Assembly (NCBI GenBank): GCA_024232355.1
Contig: JAAEPW010000916.1
Coordinates: 1 to 7,568, forward strand
Reading direction: 5' to 3'
Length of the DNA stretch: 7,568 bases
Source of the DNA: Chloroflexota bacterium
Lineage (GTDB): Bacteria > Chloroflexota > Anaerolineae > B4-G1
Part shown: positions 1 to 4,773 of the stretch, in pieces
How positions within the stretch are numbered: the stretch's first letter is position 1
Layout: each line of letters opens with the position of its first letter
Notes under the pieces: model-generated
What the model was told of the DNA's origin: nothing
The model's database searches: none
What the model saw: the letters and a program-made list of their open reading frames with translations, nothing else
Program-made: the position numbers and the translations under genes

Positions 1-210
1 GTTGAAGCCTGTGACGCAGCAAATTGGGGTAGGCAAGCTCCATCCCTACTCCCAGGAGACACTGTGATTGTTGGATAAGTCATCGGGGGCGTTATACCCC
101 CTGAACGGTTACCAATTTTTTTCTGTTACAACTGAGTATCTTTCAACTTTTTGCATTTTGATTCACCTTGTTTAGTTCCTAGAATTTCAATTCTCATACG
201 TAATTTGCGT
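1..210. other. left-end stretch without a convincing gene
   Basis: No gene can be supported here. A plus-strand frame is open from the window edge to a TAA at 76-78 and would end ...PGDTVIVG, which could be the tail of a chromosomal gene. Two other frames are equally open over the same stretch, so this is not decisive. A short G5/C5 hairpin (85-89 with 97-101) is followed 14 nt later by a run of seven T (116-122), a poor terminator candidate because the T run is not adjacent. The 9-mer GCGTTATAC occurs both in this hairpin and in the recombination-like site at 211-244. Confidence 0.4.
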
Positions 211-244
211 TCAATTTCGTATAAGGAGCGTTATACGAAATTGA
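211..244. repeat. dif/loxP-like perfect inverted repeat
   Basis: Two perfect 14-bp inverted arms (TCAATTTCGTATAA and its complement) flank the 6-bp spacer GGAGCG. Read as 11-6-11, the arms end in ATAA and begin with TTAT exactly as XerC/XerD arms do; against E. coli dif they match at about 7/11 and 8/11. Read as 13-8-13, each arm matches the phage P1 loxP arm at 10/13 positions, including the block TTCGTATA, with the asymmetric spacer AGGAGCGT. The site begins 3 nt beyond the stop codon of the last gene of the minus-strand operon. It is AT-rich with no T run on either side, so it is a poor intrinsic terminator. No second copy is visible in the window and no tyrosine recombinase gene is present. 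I infer a site for XerCD or another tyrosine recombinase, used for integration or dimer resolution. Confidence 0.6.
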
Positions 245-246
245 TT

Positions 247-405
247 TTACCTCACCCAGCGCACCCACACCACCGCACCCACCAACAGCACACCGGCCAC
301 AAAGGCCACCGCCGCCAGCGTGTGCCCCTGGGTTAGTAGGCCGATCTCGTACCCGCCCACCAGCGCCACCACGCAGCCGATTACCCCCGCCACCTTTTGT
401 TTCAT
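247..405 (-). CDS. 52-aa two-helix membrane peptide
   Basis: This 52-residue ORF starts at ATG 405-403, overlapping the stop of the upstream gene by 4 nt (ATGA). A GAGG Shine-Dalgarno sequence lies 7 nt before it, and it stops at TAA 249-247. The sequence has a short basic start (MKQK), a first hydrophobic stretch (about residues 5-17, AGVIGCVVALVGG), a polar turn (YEIGLLTQGHT), a second hydrophobic stretch (about residues 30-47, LAAVAFVAGVLLVGAVVW) and a basic end (RWVR). That pattern predicts a small hairpin-type inner-membrane protein. It is the last gene of the operon and ends next to the dif/loxP-like repeat. I do not recognise a family. Phage-type holins and small toxins have the same shape, but nothing here separates these from a neutral membrane peptide. 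Confidence 0.6.
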   Translation of the reverse strand: MKQKVAGVIGCVVALVGGYEIGLLTQGHTLAAVAFVAGVLLVGAVVWVRWVR

Positions 406-749
406 TGTTGGACCTCGACTAGCACGCCCGCAGCCTGGGCCAGCGCTCCGATCAGGTGACGGATCTCGTCAGGATACACAGCGATGGAATCCCGTCCACT
501 CTTGATCTTGACGTGTGGTCGGTCGGTGGCCACGCCCCACGCCTTGACCTCCTCGGTCAGCGTCTCGCCGGCGGGCAGTATCTCCAGGTGGAGGTTATCC
601 GCCACGGGTAGCCGGTTGCTTGTGGGCATATTCTCCAGCCGGATCAGGCCGCCCACCGCGAAGGTTTCACAGTCCCCGCAAACGGTTTCCCCAGTCACAT
701 CAATCCAGATAGGCGGGTTCTGCCCGCATAGGTCGCACATTTTACCCAT
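402..749 (-). CDS. 115-aa protein with N-terminal zinc knuckle
   Basis: The start chosen is ATG 749, which has GAGAGG 9 nt upstream. ATGs at 755 and 740 are alternatives, and the open frame extends to 818 without better support. Residues 5-27 carry two CxxC pairs (C5-C8 and C24-C27), a typical small zinc ribbon or knuckle. The rest has a hydrophilic middle and a C-terminal segment (KIKSGRDSIAVYPDEIRHLI, then a hydrophobic Ala/Val helix) that I do not recognise. Zinc binding is predicted from the cysteines only. The gene overlaps its upstream neighbour (which ends at 742) by 8 nt and its downstream neighbour by 4 nt, so it is translated as part of the same message. Function unknown; DNA or RNA binding is plausible. 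Confidence 0.75.
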   Translation of the reverse strand: MGKMCDLCGQNPPIWIDVTGETVCGDCETFAVGGLIRLENMPTSNRLPVADNLHLEILPAGETLTEEVKAWGVATDRPHVKIKSGRDSIAVYPDEIRHLIGALAQAAGVLVEVQQ

Positions 750-966
750 TGGCATGGACCTCTCTGGCTTGGGCCTCTTTCTCGCAGCATGTATCACAAA
801 ACCAGCTGCCGCCGTCACCGTCGCATTGTTCGCATGGCCCTACCCACTCACCTGGACTTTGTCCATCGCCGTCACACATCGGACATTCTTCCCAGTCCAT
901 CTTTTGCCCGCAGTCGGGGCAATCCTTGGTTCTTTCTTCCACTGGCTTGGTGTAGGTGTTTGTCAT
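742..966 (-). CDS. 74-aa DnaJ-type cysteine-rich zinc protein
   Basis: It starts at ATG 966 (4-nt ATGA overlap with the upstream gene) with GGAG 8 nt upstream. The protein has four CxxC pairs: C16/C19 (CPDC), C28/C31 (CPMCDGDG), C45/C48 (CEQCDGDG) and C57/C60 (CDTCC). The two central ones match the CxxCxGxG motif of the DnaJ/Hsp40 zinc-finger domain, and the two outer ones lack the GxG part. There is no J domain. This resembles small stand-alone DnaJ-zinc-finger proteins common in phage and plasmid genomes, thought to bind zinc and assist protein or nucleic acid interactions. It sits directly before a second CxxC protein in the operon. The structural call is fairly safe; the partner is unknown. 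Confidence 0.8.
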   Translation of the reverse strand: MTNTYTKPVEERTKDCPDCGQKMDWEECPMCDGDGQSPGEWVGPCEQCDGDGGSWFCDTCCEKEAQAREVHANG

Positions 967-1136
967 TGATTGATCTCCATTCCTGTTAGTTGGTTCACCA
1001 CTCGAGTGGTCTTGACTGTGGGCGCTTTCCTCATCTGGTCGGCGTACCGTCGCGCCACGGGTAGACTATTTGTATAGTGGATAGGTTCCCACGTCTTTGA
1101 TCCTGGCGCCTGGGCATCCACTCTGTAACGTTTCAT
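963..1136 (-). CDS. 57-aa hypothetical protein
   Basis: The open frame reaches 1172, but ATG 1136-1134 overlaps the stop of the upstream HTH gene by exactly 4 nt (ATGA), as at most junctions of this operon, so I place the start there. The product is basic (MKRYRVDAQAPGSKTWEPIH at the start) with an Arg/Lys-rich middle that looks helical (VARRYADQMRKAP) followed by a likely strand (KTTRVVNQL). There are no cysteines and no membrane segment. It resembles the small arm-type proteins seen in phage and plasmid operons, but I recognise no family. Confidence 0.65.
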   Translation of the reverse strand: MKRYRVDAQAPGSKTWEPIHYTNSLPVARRYADQMRKAPTVKTTRVVNQLTGMEINQ

Positions 1137-1495
1137 TTGAACTTGTCTGCCTCTGCGATGGGGATCACCCATCGCCCACCGCCGGCAGTCCCTGTCTTGT
1201 GCGCCTTTATCAGCCCATCGCGCAGCATTGCCCGTACGGTGTCAGCACTCGCCCCGATCTCGTTTGCAAATTCTGGTGCGGTATAGTATCTTTGCATCCA
1301 TGGTTGCGAGGCCATCAGCAGGGTATACTCGGCCTCTACTTGGTCGATCACTGCTAGGTCGCGCAGAATGGTAGAACGGTTCACCCCTAACGCGTTGCCG
1401 ATCTCTTGCAGAGTATTGTCATCGCCGATCACGCCAGCCTCACGCAATCTGTAAAGCAGCAACAGTCGCCCCGCCTTGCTTGTTGTTCGTTTCAT
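1133..1495 (-). CDS. double helix-turn-helix regulator, 120 aa
   Basis: It starts at ATG 1495, overlapping the upstream stop by 4 nt. There are two DNA-binding segments. Residues about 8-52 form a winged-helix/DeoR-like unit, with LQEIGNALGVNRSTILRDL as the helix-turn-helix. Residues about 70-118 form a MerR/excisionase-like HTH (TAPEFANEIGASADTVRAML), followed by a GRWVIP strand and a final EADKF helix typical of HTH_17 (excisionase-family) domains. I infer a DNA-binding accessory factor: an excisionase, a directionality factor or a repressor of the element. It has no oligomerisation or ligand domain. Its position in mid-operon suggests co-expression with the partition genes rather than an independently regulated master repressor. 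Confidence 0.75.
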   Translation of the reverse strand: MKRTTSKAGRLLLLYRLREAGVIGDDNTLQEIGNALGVNRSTILRDLAVIDQVEAEYTLLMASQPWMQRYYTAPEFANEIGASADTVRAMLRDGLIKAHKTGTAGGGRWVIPIAEADKFK

Positions 1496-1677
1496 CCTGA
1501 TACCGCCTCGATCACCGTGGTACCACTTGGTACCCTGTCCTCGTTTATATCCTCCACGAGGAGCCCTAGCATCTCTAACAAATCAGCCATAACCCGTCGC
1601 GGGGAGGGGGCATAGGCCGGCTTCGTCAGCCAGTCCCGACTCTCCCACTGTTGGCCAAATTTCAATAATTGCCGCAT
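1492..1677 (-). CDS. 61-aa hypothetical protein
   Basis: The frame is open from 1743, but ATG 1677-1675 has AGGGAG 8 nt upstream, so the shorter 61-residue product is preferred. The gene ends with a 4-nt overlap with the next gene. The product starts MRQLLKFGQQWESRDWL and is followed by a hydrophobic, probably helical stretch (RRVMADLLEMLGLLVEDI) and a polar tail. No signal peptide, cysteine pair or HTH is seen, and no family is recognised. The tandem sites GGTACCAAGT/GGTACCACGG lie within its last third and appear to be coincidental coding sequence. Confidence 0.55.
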   Translation of the reverse strand: MRQLLKFGQQWESRDWLTKPAYAPSPRRVMADLLEMLGLLVEDINEDRVPSGTTVIEAVSG

Positions 1678-1708
1678 GCTGATGTCTCCCTGATGGGTCT
1701 GGGCGAGG

Positions 1709-1867
1709 TCATTGATTTTGAAAGCGCCGTGCAGGCAGGCCATCGTATACCGCCAGGTGGGCCTCGATCTCCTTTAGAGCAAGTCTACCGCACTCGGCGT
1801 GTACGTGGCATATTGTTCGCAGCCGGCCAGCAGTAGCCGGGCTACGATCACCACTAGAATCCGCCAC
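1709..1867 (-). CDS. 52-aa hypothetical protein (start uncertain)
   Basis: This frame fills the gap between two better-supported genes. It is open from 1936; a GTG at 1867 with AGAGAG about 9 nt upstream gives 52 residues and avoids overlapping the preceding gene. The N-terminal half is polar (Ser/Asp/Arg). The C-terminal half (CGRLALKEIEAHLAVYDGL) looks like an amphipathic helix, and there are two cysteines and two histidines within ICHVHAEC that could bind a metal. I do not recognise it. It is kept because the operon otherwise has almost no unused space; codon statistics could overturn this call. Confidence 0.4.
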   Translation of the reverse strand: MADSSGDRSPATAGRLRTICHVHAECGRLALKEIEAHLAVYDGLPARRFQNQ

Positions 1868-1890
1868 CCTCGAGGGCTCTCTATTTGTTT

Positions 1891-2082
1891 CTAAGGTGCG
1901 AAAATCTGTAAAGGTGTCACAAGACCTTGAAACCACGGTGAACCTGTAGCGAGCTTCTGAGGAGCGTCAATACCAGCTTTATCGCTGGTATTGACGCTGG
2001 AATTAAAACCCGCATTAAAACAAGTATTAAAACCAGCTATTTTGCAATCCGTTCGATTTCCCTTGCTCTGCCTACCCTTCAC
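1891..2082 (-). CDS. 63-aa repeat-containing orphan after the RHH-like gene
   Basis: A GTG at 2082-2080 overlaps the TGA of the RHH-like gene by 4 nt (GTGA), the same coupling seen along the operon, and the frame runs to TAG at 1891. No good Shine-Dalgarno sequence is present, so translation would depend on coupling. The N-terminus is basic (KGRQSKGNR). Residues about 16-31 consist of four tetrapeptides ending in Asn (AGFN, TCFN, AGFN, SSVN), which are encoded by the 12-bp DNA repeats at 2002-2037. The C-terminus is ordinary (PWFQGLVTPLQIFAP). It may be a real short protein, or the DNA repeats may be the functional item and the frame merely stay open because 12 is a multiple of three. Confidence 0.4.
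   Translation of the reverse strand: MKGRQSKGNRTDCKIAGFNTCFNAGFNSSVNTSDKAGIDAPQKLATGSPWFQGLVTPLQIFAP
1963..1998. repeat. perfect 15-bp inverted repeat
   Basis: AGCGTCAATACCAGC (1963-1977) and its exact complement (1984-1998) flank the 6-nt loop TTTATC. No T run follows on either strand, so it is not a classical terminator, although it would form a strong RNA hairpin inside the operon. It directly adjoins the 12-bp repeats and shares ACCAGC with the third one. It could be part of a partition site or an mRNA processing or stability element. Confidence 0.75.
2002..2037 (+). repeat. three 12-bp direct repeats (candidate centromere iterons)
   Basis: ATTAAAAC occurs at 2002, 2014 and 2026, exactly 12 bp apart (units ATTAAAACCCGC, ATTAAAACAAGT and ATTAAAACCAGC). 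A degenerate fourth unit, ATTGACGC, lies in phase at 1990. The array is about 40 bp beyond the stop of the ParA-partner gene and next to a perfect hairpin. Plasmid partition cassettes with an RHH centromere-binding protein often carry tandem short iterons next to parA/parB, so I infer a possible parS-like site. The repeats also lie in a weak reading frame. Confidence 0.55.
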
Positions 2083-2384
2083 TTTTTGACCGCCGTTATT
2101 CTCATTTCTACCGCTGCTGGTTGTAACTCGATCTCTAGGTCCCCAGCCCGGTAAGCGTCCCAAGCAAATTGTAACAGCACGATCACAAAGTCTGAGAATC
2201 CTCGGCGCTTGTGTTTAGTCAGCGTAAAGGCTTCTTGCCTGATTGCGTTGACCAAGTTAATAGGCAAGTTCAGGGTTACCTTTTTCCTGGGAACCGCAGC
2301 GCCTCGGTCGATTTTCTTTTGCTCGGCCAGGGACATCAGGGCCGCTACCGCTGGGTCAATTGCTTGTTGACGTTGTTTGGTCAT
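2079..2384 (-). CDS. ribbon-helix-helix-like ParA partner, 101 aa
   Basis: The start is ATG 2384-2382, overlapping the parA stop by 4 nt, with GGAGG 4 nt upstream. The longer frame to 2489 would lie inside parA and is not credible. A basic segment and predicted strand (RKKVTLNLP, about residues 47-55) are followed by a helix (INLVNAIRQEAFTLTKH), a turn and a second helix (GFSDFVIVLLQFAWDAY). This is the beta-alpha-alpha order of the ribbon-helix-helix fold used by CopG/Arc repressors and by small ParB-type centromere-binding proteins. The N-terminus (AIDPAVAALMSLAEQKK) could be the flexible part that stimulates the ParA ATPase. Expected role: bind centromere iterons, recruit ParA and repress the operon. 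The fold is read from the sequence pattern; the partition role is inferred from position. Confidence 0.65.
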   Translation of the reverse strand: MTKQRQQAIDPAVAALMSLAEQKKIDRGAAVPRKKVTLNLPINLVNAIRQEAFTLTKHKRRGFSDFVIVLLQFAWDAYRAGDLEIELQPAAVEMRITAVKK

Positions 2385-3163
2385 ATTACCTCCAACACTC
2401 GATCTATAAACTGGATATAACCGCCATAGTGCAGACCGCTCCCATTGGCCACTCCCATCACACTTCTTGACTTGGGCGCATATTCCCAAATAGTCTGGCC
2501 ATAGGCGGGTGCCTCTCTCAGCTTGGTATCCACGGGGATGGGAGGCAGCACCAAACGGCCAAAGGTCCCGACCAGTGCCTGTAATTGGGTTATTGTCTCG
2601 TTGGTCTGACGGTCAAAGAATGTCGGTAGAATCCCCAACAACTTGGGGGCGTCTGTTGACCTTTGCTTGATTTCTACCACTGATGTCAGCACCTCATTGA
2701 CTCCATCTACGGCCAGGTAGTCTAGCTTGGAGGGAACCACCAGCCAGTCAGCAGCCACAAGCGCCGACACATGTAGTACGTCCACTGAGGGGGCGCAGTC
2801 GATCACTGCCACGTCATAGACATCGTTCAACTCCTCTAGCACATCAGACAAAACACGCTCCCGAAAATTCATTGACACAAGGGATCTCTTGGCGGGTTCA
2901 GTGGTCTTGTCTGAGGGGATTATGTCCAGGTTTTGCCGTGCCGCCACGATCAGCATAGGCGTGTTGCCGAATTGTGCACGGTCTACAAGTCGCCGAATCC
3001 CTGGAGCCTTTTCCATCCCCAGTGTCTTGGCAACGTGCCCTTGTACATCTGTATCAATAAGCAACACGCGTTTGTTGTTCATGGCTAGACGGTGGCTTAG
3101 AGTGACAGCTGTCGTGGTCTTGGCCGTTCCTCCCTTCTGGTTACTCACTGCAATAGTTATCAT
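2381..3163 (-). CDS. parA: ParA/Soj-family partition ATPase, 260 aa
   Basis: This is a ParA-type P-loop ATPase that segregates low-copy plasmids or integrated elements by dynamic, non-specific nucleoid binding. Visible motifs are the deviant Walker A K10-GGTAK15-TT with the signature lysine, the Walker A' segment VLLIDTDVQG (33-42), Walker B VAVIDCAPS (118-126), and a typical C-terminal AYGQTIWEYAPKSR. The N-terminus begins directly at the ATPase domain with no HTH extension. Its size and its RHH-like downstream partner fit the small ParA class (type Ib) rather than the P1/F type. ATG 3163 has GGAGG 7 nt upstream and overlaps the preceding gene by 4 nt; the stop overlaps the partner gene by 4 nt. 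An isolated TGTTACC heptad (3166-3172) lies at the ribosome binding site, as in the array at 5032-5134, but this may follow from the GGAGGTAAC sequence itself. Confidence 0.95.
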   Translation of the reverse strand: MITIAVSNQKGGTAKTTTAVTLSHRLAMNNKRVLLIDTDVQGHVAKTLGMEKAPGIRRLVDRAQFGNTPMLIVAARQNLDIIPSDKTTEPAKRSLVSMNFRERVLSDVLEELNDVYDVAVIDCAPSVDVLHVSALVAADWLVVPSKLDYLAVDGVNEVLTSVVEIKQRSTDAPKLLGILPTFFDRQTNETITQLQALVGTFGRLVLPPIPVDTKLREAPAYGQTIWEYAPKSRSVMGVANGSGLHYGGYIQFIDRVLEVI

Positions 3164-3402
3164 GTTGTTACCTCCTCTGATGGCAAGAGGGCGGAATCGC
3201 GAGCTAGTGTTTCGATGGATTCTATGTCAGTCTCATCAAGCTCAAACCACTCGCCTTTGACTCGTTTCTTGCGAAGCATCCGGTGCAAATTGTTTTCGGT
3301 CTCAAATCTGTCTTGGGCTTCTATCTTTGTTTGGTTCAACTTTTTTGTCCTTTTTGTACCTAGCTCCATGAGACTGGGTAAAGTCAGCGTCAATATCCTC
3401 AT
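3160..3402 (-). CDS. 80-aa protein with GIY-YIG (T5orf172)-like C-terminal piece
   Basis: It starts at ATG 3402, sharing one base with the stop of the 43-aa ORF (TGATG), and ends with a 4-nt overlap with parA. Residues about 34-62 (ETENNLHRMLRKKRVKGEWF and onward, with H40 and EWFEL at 51-55) resemble the end of the GIY-YIG/T5orf172 nuclease domain, where an LH...R...GEWF pattern is usual. The catalytic N-terminal part of that domain (the GIY and YIG strands and the conserved Arg) is absent, so this is at best a non-catalytic remnant or a repurposed domain. The first 25 residues are basic and unrecognised. A second frame (3302-3427, about 41 aa, acidic then basic) overlaps this N-terminus, so an old frameshift is possible. 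Confidence 0.55.
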   Translation of the reverse strand: MRILTLTLPSLMELGTKRTKKLNQTKIEAQDRFETENNLHRMLRKKRVKGEWFELDETDIESIETLARDSALLPSEEVTT

Positions 3403-3533
3403 CAGTCAGTATACCTGTAACTCTCATAGAAGAAGCTAATCCTACTGGCAATAACATAAAATTCAGATGACGTTAGTATAAAGCCATCTCTGTCCGCTAG
3501 TACAAGTTCGCTGCCGTTTGTTGGTGCGGTCAT
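3402..3533 (-). CDS. 43-aa coupled small ORF
   Basis: This ORF exactly fills the gap between two operon genes. ATG 3533-3531 overlaps the TGA of the HTH gene by 4 nt (ATGA), and its own TGA (3404-3402) shares a base with the ATG of the next gene (TGATG). The product begins MTAPTNGSELVLADRDGFIL and ends with an aromatic stretch (SRISFFYESYRYTD). It contains no cysteine, signal peptide or known motif. The exact joining at both ends is the evidence for translation; no separate Shine-Dalgarno sequence is visible. Function unknown. Confidence 0.55.
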   Translation of the reverse strand: MTAPTNGSELVLADRDGFILTSSEFYVIASRISFFYESYRYTD

Positions 3534-3763
3534 TGTCGGTCATTAGTGCCCTTATCCTTGCGTGGTCGGCCAGCCCTAGCAGTAGATCTATATGCTAGCA
3601 GGTCAGCCTTATTGACCAAGTAAAGATTGCCCACCATATGTGATTTGACTGTTCCCTCTCGTGCCAATCGCCGAACATGTCCAGGGCGATAATCAACCAG
3701 TTCCGCTCCCTCATTGACTGTTAGCCATTCACTCAATGCTATCATTTCGTCATCTTCTGTCAT
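3530..3763 (-). CDS. excisionase-like HTH protein with AT-hook-like tail
   Basis: The frame is open to a GTG at 3895, but the sequence GAGGAGGTGAT at about 3771-3781 is a near-perfect Shine-Dalgarno sequence, and ATG 3763 lies 11 nt beyond its AGGAGG. ATG 3772 overlaps the Shine-Dalgarno itself, so 3763 (77 aa) is preferred. Residues about 11-60 match the MerR/excisionase-like HTH_17 pattern: EWLTVNEGAELVDYRPGHVRRLAREG, then a wing (TVKSHMVGNLYLVNKAD) and a final helix. Residues 63-71 (ARAGRPRKD) resemble an AT-hook with its GRP core. I expect a small DNA-bending or regulatory protein: an excisionase-type factor or a repressor of its own operon. It is the first gene of the operon, which is where an autoregulator is often found. 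Confidence 0.8.
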   Translation of the reverse strand: MTEDDEMIALSEWLTVNEGAELVDYRPGHVRRLAREGTVKSHMVGNLYLVNKADLLAYRSTARAGRPRKDKGTNDRQ

Positions 3764-4010
3764 TTGTGTCATCACCTCCTCATTGGCAAAATTCAGGTAG
3801 GGGTGGCGATCCGCTGTTCCCTCCAAGGTCAAGCGGGCCGATGGTCTTGCTGGGCGGCCAGGTTTTGTGACTTGGCCGTCTTTCCTCTGCACCACTCGCT
3901 ACTAGGCTTGTGCGACTATCAGCTTTCCCTGTTTTTCTCTAACTGGCGTATCTTTGCTTTGTGTCTAGGGTAAATGTCTGCCTCGTTGACATTGATATCC
4001 ACCGTACTAG

Positions 4011-4039
4011 TTGTCGGTGTTGCGCACAGCTGTTATACT
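4011..4039 (+). promoter_or_regulatory. plus-strand promoter candidate
   Basis: TTGTCG (4011-4016, four of six consensus bases) and TATACT (4034-4039, five of six) are separated by exactly 17 bp. No gene with a ribosome binding site follows for over 1 kb. If active, it would make an untranslated transcript into the repeat region and antisense to the leader of the minus-strand operon, as control RNAs of plasmid origins do. Sequence match only. Confidence 0.3.
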
Positions 4040-4142
4040 CAGGTCATCATCTTTGCCGCTACGTTGGTTCGGTGGTCAGATACTTGGTGAAGTTTACACA
4101 TCTCCTTGGGTTGTTTTGTTTTTAATGTCCAATTACAGACAA

Positions 4143-4171
4143 GTTGTACCACAACGCACAAATTATGTCAA
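4143..4171 (-). promoter_or_regulatory. promoter of the minus-strand operon
   Basis: On the minus strand a perfect -35 TTGACA (4171-4166) is followed after 17 bp by TACAAC (4148-4143), preceded by TGG, an extended -10 (TGn). Transcription would start near 4136 and run about 370 nt before the HTH gene at 3763, leaving a long leader that overlaps the opposing promoter at 4011-4039. It is the best sigma70-type match seen upstream of the operon. Confidence 0.5.
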
Positions 4172-4421
4172 ACGCTTGCTCCTACGATTTTCTTCCACAG
4201 ATTACACAAAATCCTCCCCGGGTTCCTTACAGTATTAGAACAATAACAATATCTAAGGGGAAGTGAAGTGAATAACGATAGCCACGTCATCATAGTGCAA
4301 GAAAAGAGCCAAAGGTTGCCGCCTTCTTTCTCGTTTCTCGATGAGTATTTTCCAGACTGCAAACCCCCTGCCCGGCCCGGATCATGAACAGTAGCCCCGA
4401 TCACAGTCCCAGCACCACCCG

Positions 4422-4493
4422 CTAACCAACCCACCCTGCGCCTTGCACTCCAAGTCGGCGCCAACAGGATCATCCGGGTGTATCAATGGTCTG
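4422..4493 (+). repeat. direct repeat block, copy 1
   Basis: This block of about 72 bp matches copy 2 (4608-4684) at about three quarters of positions, with a 5-bp gap. The shared core includes CACCCTGC, CCTTGCAC, TCGGC, CAGGAT and TATCA. This copy carries a degenerate TGCACTCCAA where copy 2 has TGCACCCTAA. The divergence shows an old duplication. Confidence 0.6.
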
Positions 4494-4607
4494 TGACGTA
4501 ATCAGTAGTTCGTCTGCGTATCTTTGGATGACATGTCGGGGCATTGTCTCTTAGGGTGCAAACGGCGTTCGCCCTGAAAAACTCGTTGGACTGGCCACGG
4601 TATCTCA

Positions 4608-4684
4608 CTAACTCCCTCACCCTGCACCTTGCACCCTAATTCGGCATCGGCAGGATTAGATTATCCAAGTATATCAGCGATCTG
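4608..4684 (+). repeat. direct repeat block, copy 2
   Basis: This is the second copy of the block at 4422-4493, starting 186 bp downstream of it. It contains an exact TGCACCCTAATT (4630-4641), which is repeated at 4788-4799. Confidence 0.6.
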
Positions 4685-4716
4685 CGCTGTAGGTGGCAAT
4701 TACCACACATACAGCG
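4685..4716. repeat. imperfect hairpin
   Basis: CGCTGTA (4685-4691) pairs with TACAGCG (4710-4716) and GTGG (4693-4696) with CCAC (4703-4706) around the loop CAATTA, with small bulges. There is no T run. It sits between copy 2 of the direct repeat and the 12-bp repeats. Confidence 0.4.
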
Positions 4717-4737
4717 GATCGTGCTGCTGCGGCTATG

Positions 4738-4773
4738 CTACCCATCCAGCTACCCATCGGGTTACCCACCCTT
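4738..4773 (+). repeat. three 12-bp direct repeats
   Basis: CTACCCATC (4738), CTACCCATC (4750) and TTACCCACC (4762) are spaced exactly 12 bp apart. The period equals that of the unrelated ATTAAAAC repeats at 2002-2037. Tandem short iterons in front of a replication gene are typical of plasmid origins or operator arrays. Confidence 0.5.

Noticed and set aside
2385..2489. Longer start for the RHH-like gene inside parA
   Set aside because: It would be encoded out of frame within parA. The 4-nt overlap start at 2384 with GGAGG is far better.
3302..3427. 41-aa minus-strand frame MRVTGILTDEDIDADFTQ...
   Set aside because: It overlaps two coupled frames (43-aa and 80-aa ORFs) and has no good ribosome binding site. 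It is kept only as a hint of an old frameshift at the start of the 80-aa gene.
3764..3895. N-terminal extension of the HTH gene from GTG 3895
   Set aside because: A near-perfect Shine-Dalgarno sequence at about 3771-3781 marks an internal start, and the GTG has no ribosome binding site.
3919..4002. 27-aa minus-strand frame starting at GTG 4002 (MDINVNEADIYPRHKAKIRQ...)
   Set aside because: The composition is protein-like, but it has no Shine-Dalgarno sequence and no coupling to neighbours. It could be a leader peptide or a gene remnant; too little to call.
4013..4045. Possible second dif-like site around TTATAC at 4034
   Set aside because: The left half does not end in ATAA and no inverted symmetry is present; it shares only the TTATAC hexamer with the 211-244 site.
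4168..4473. 101-aa minus-strand frame just upstream of the operon promoter
   Set aside because: It has no ribosome binding site, overlaps direct repeat copy 1, ends inside the -35 of the operon promoter, and its sequence is low in recognisable structure.
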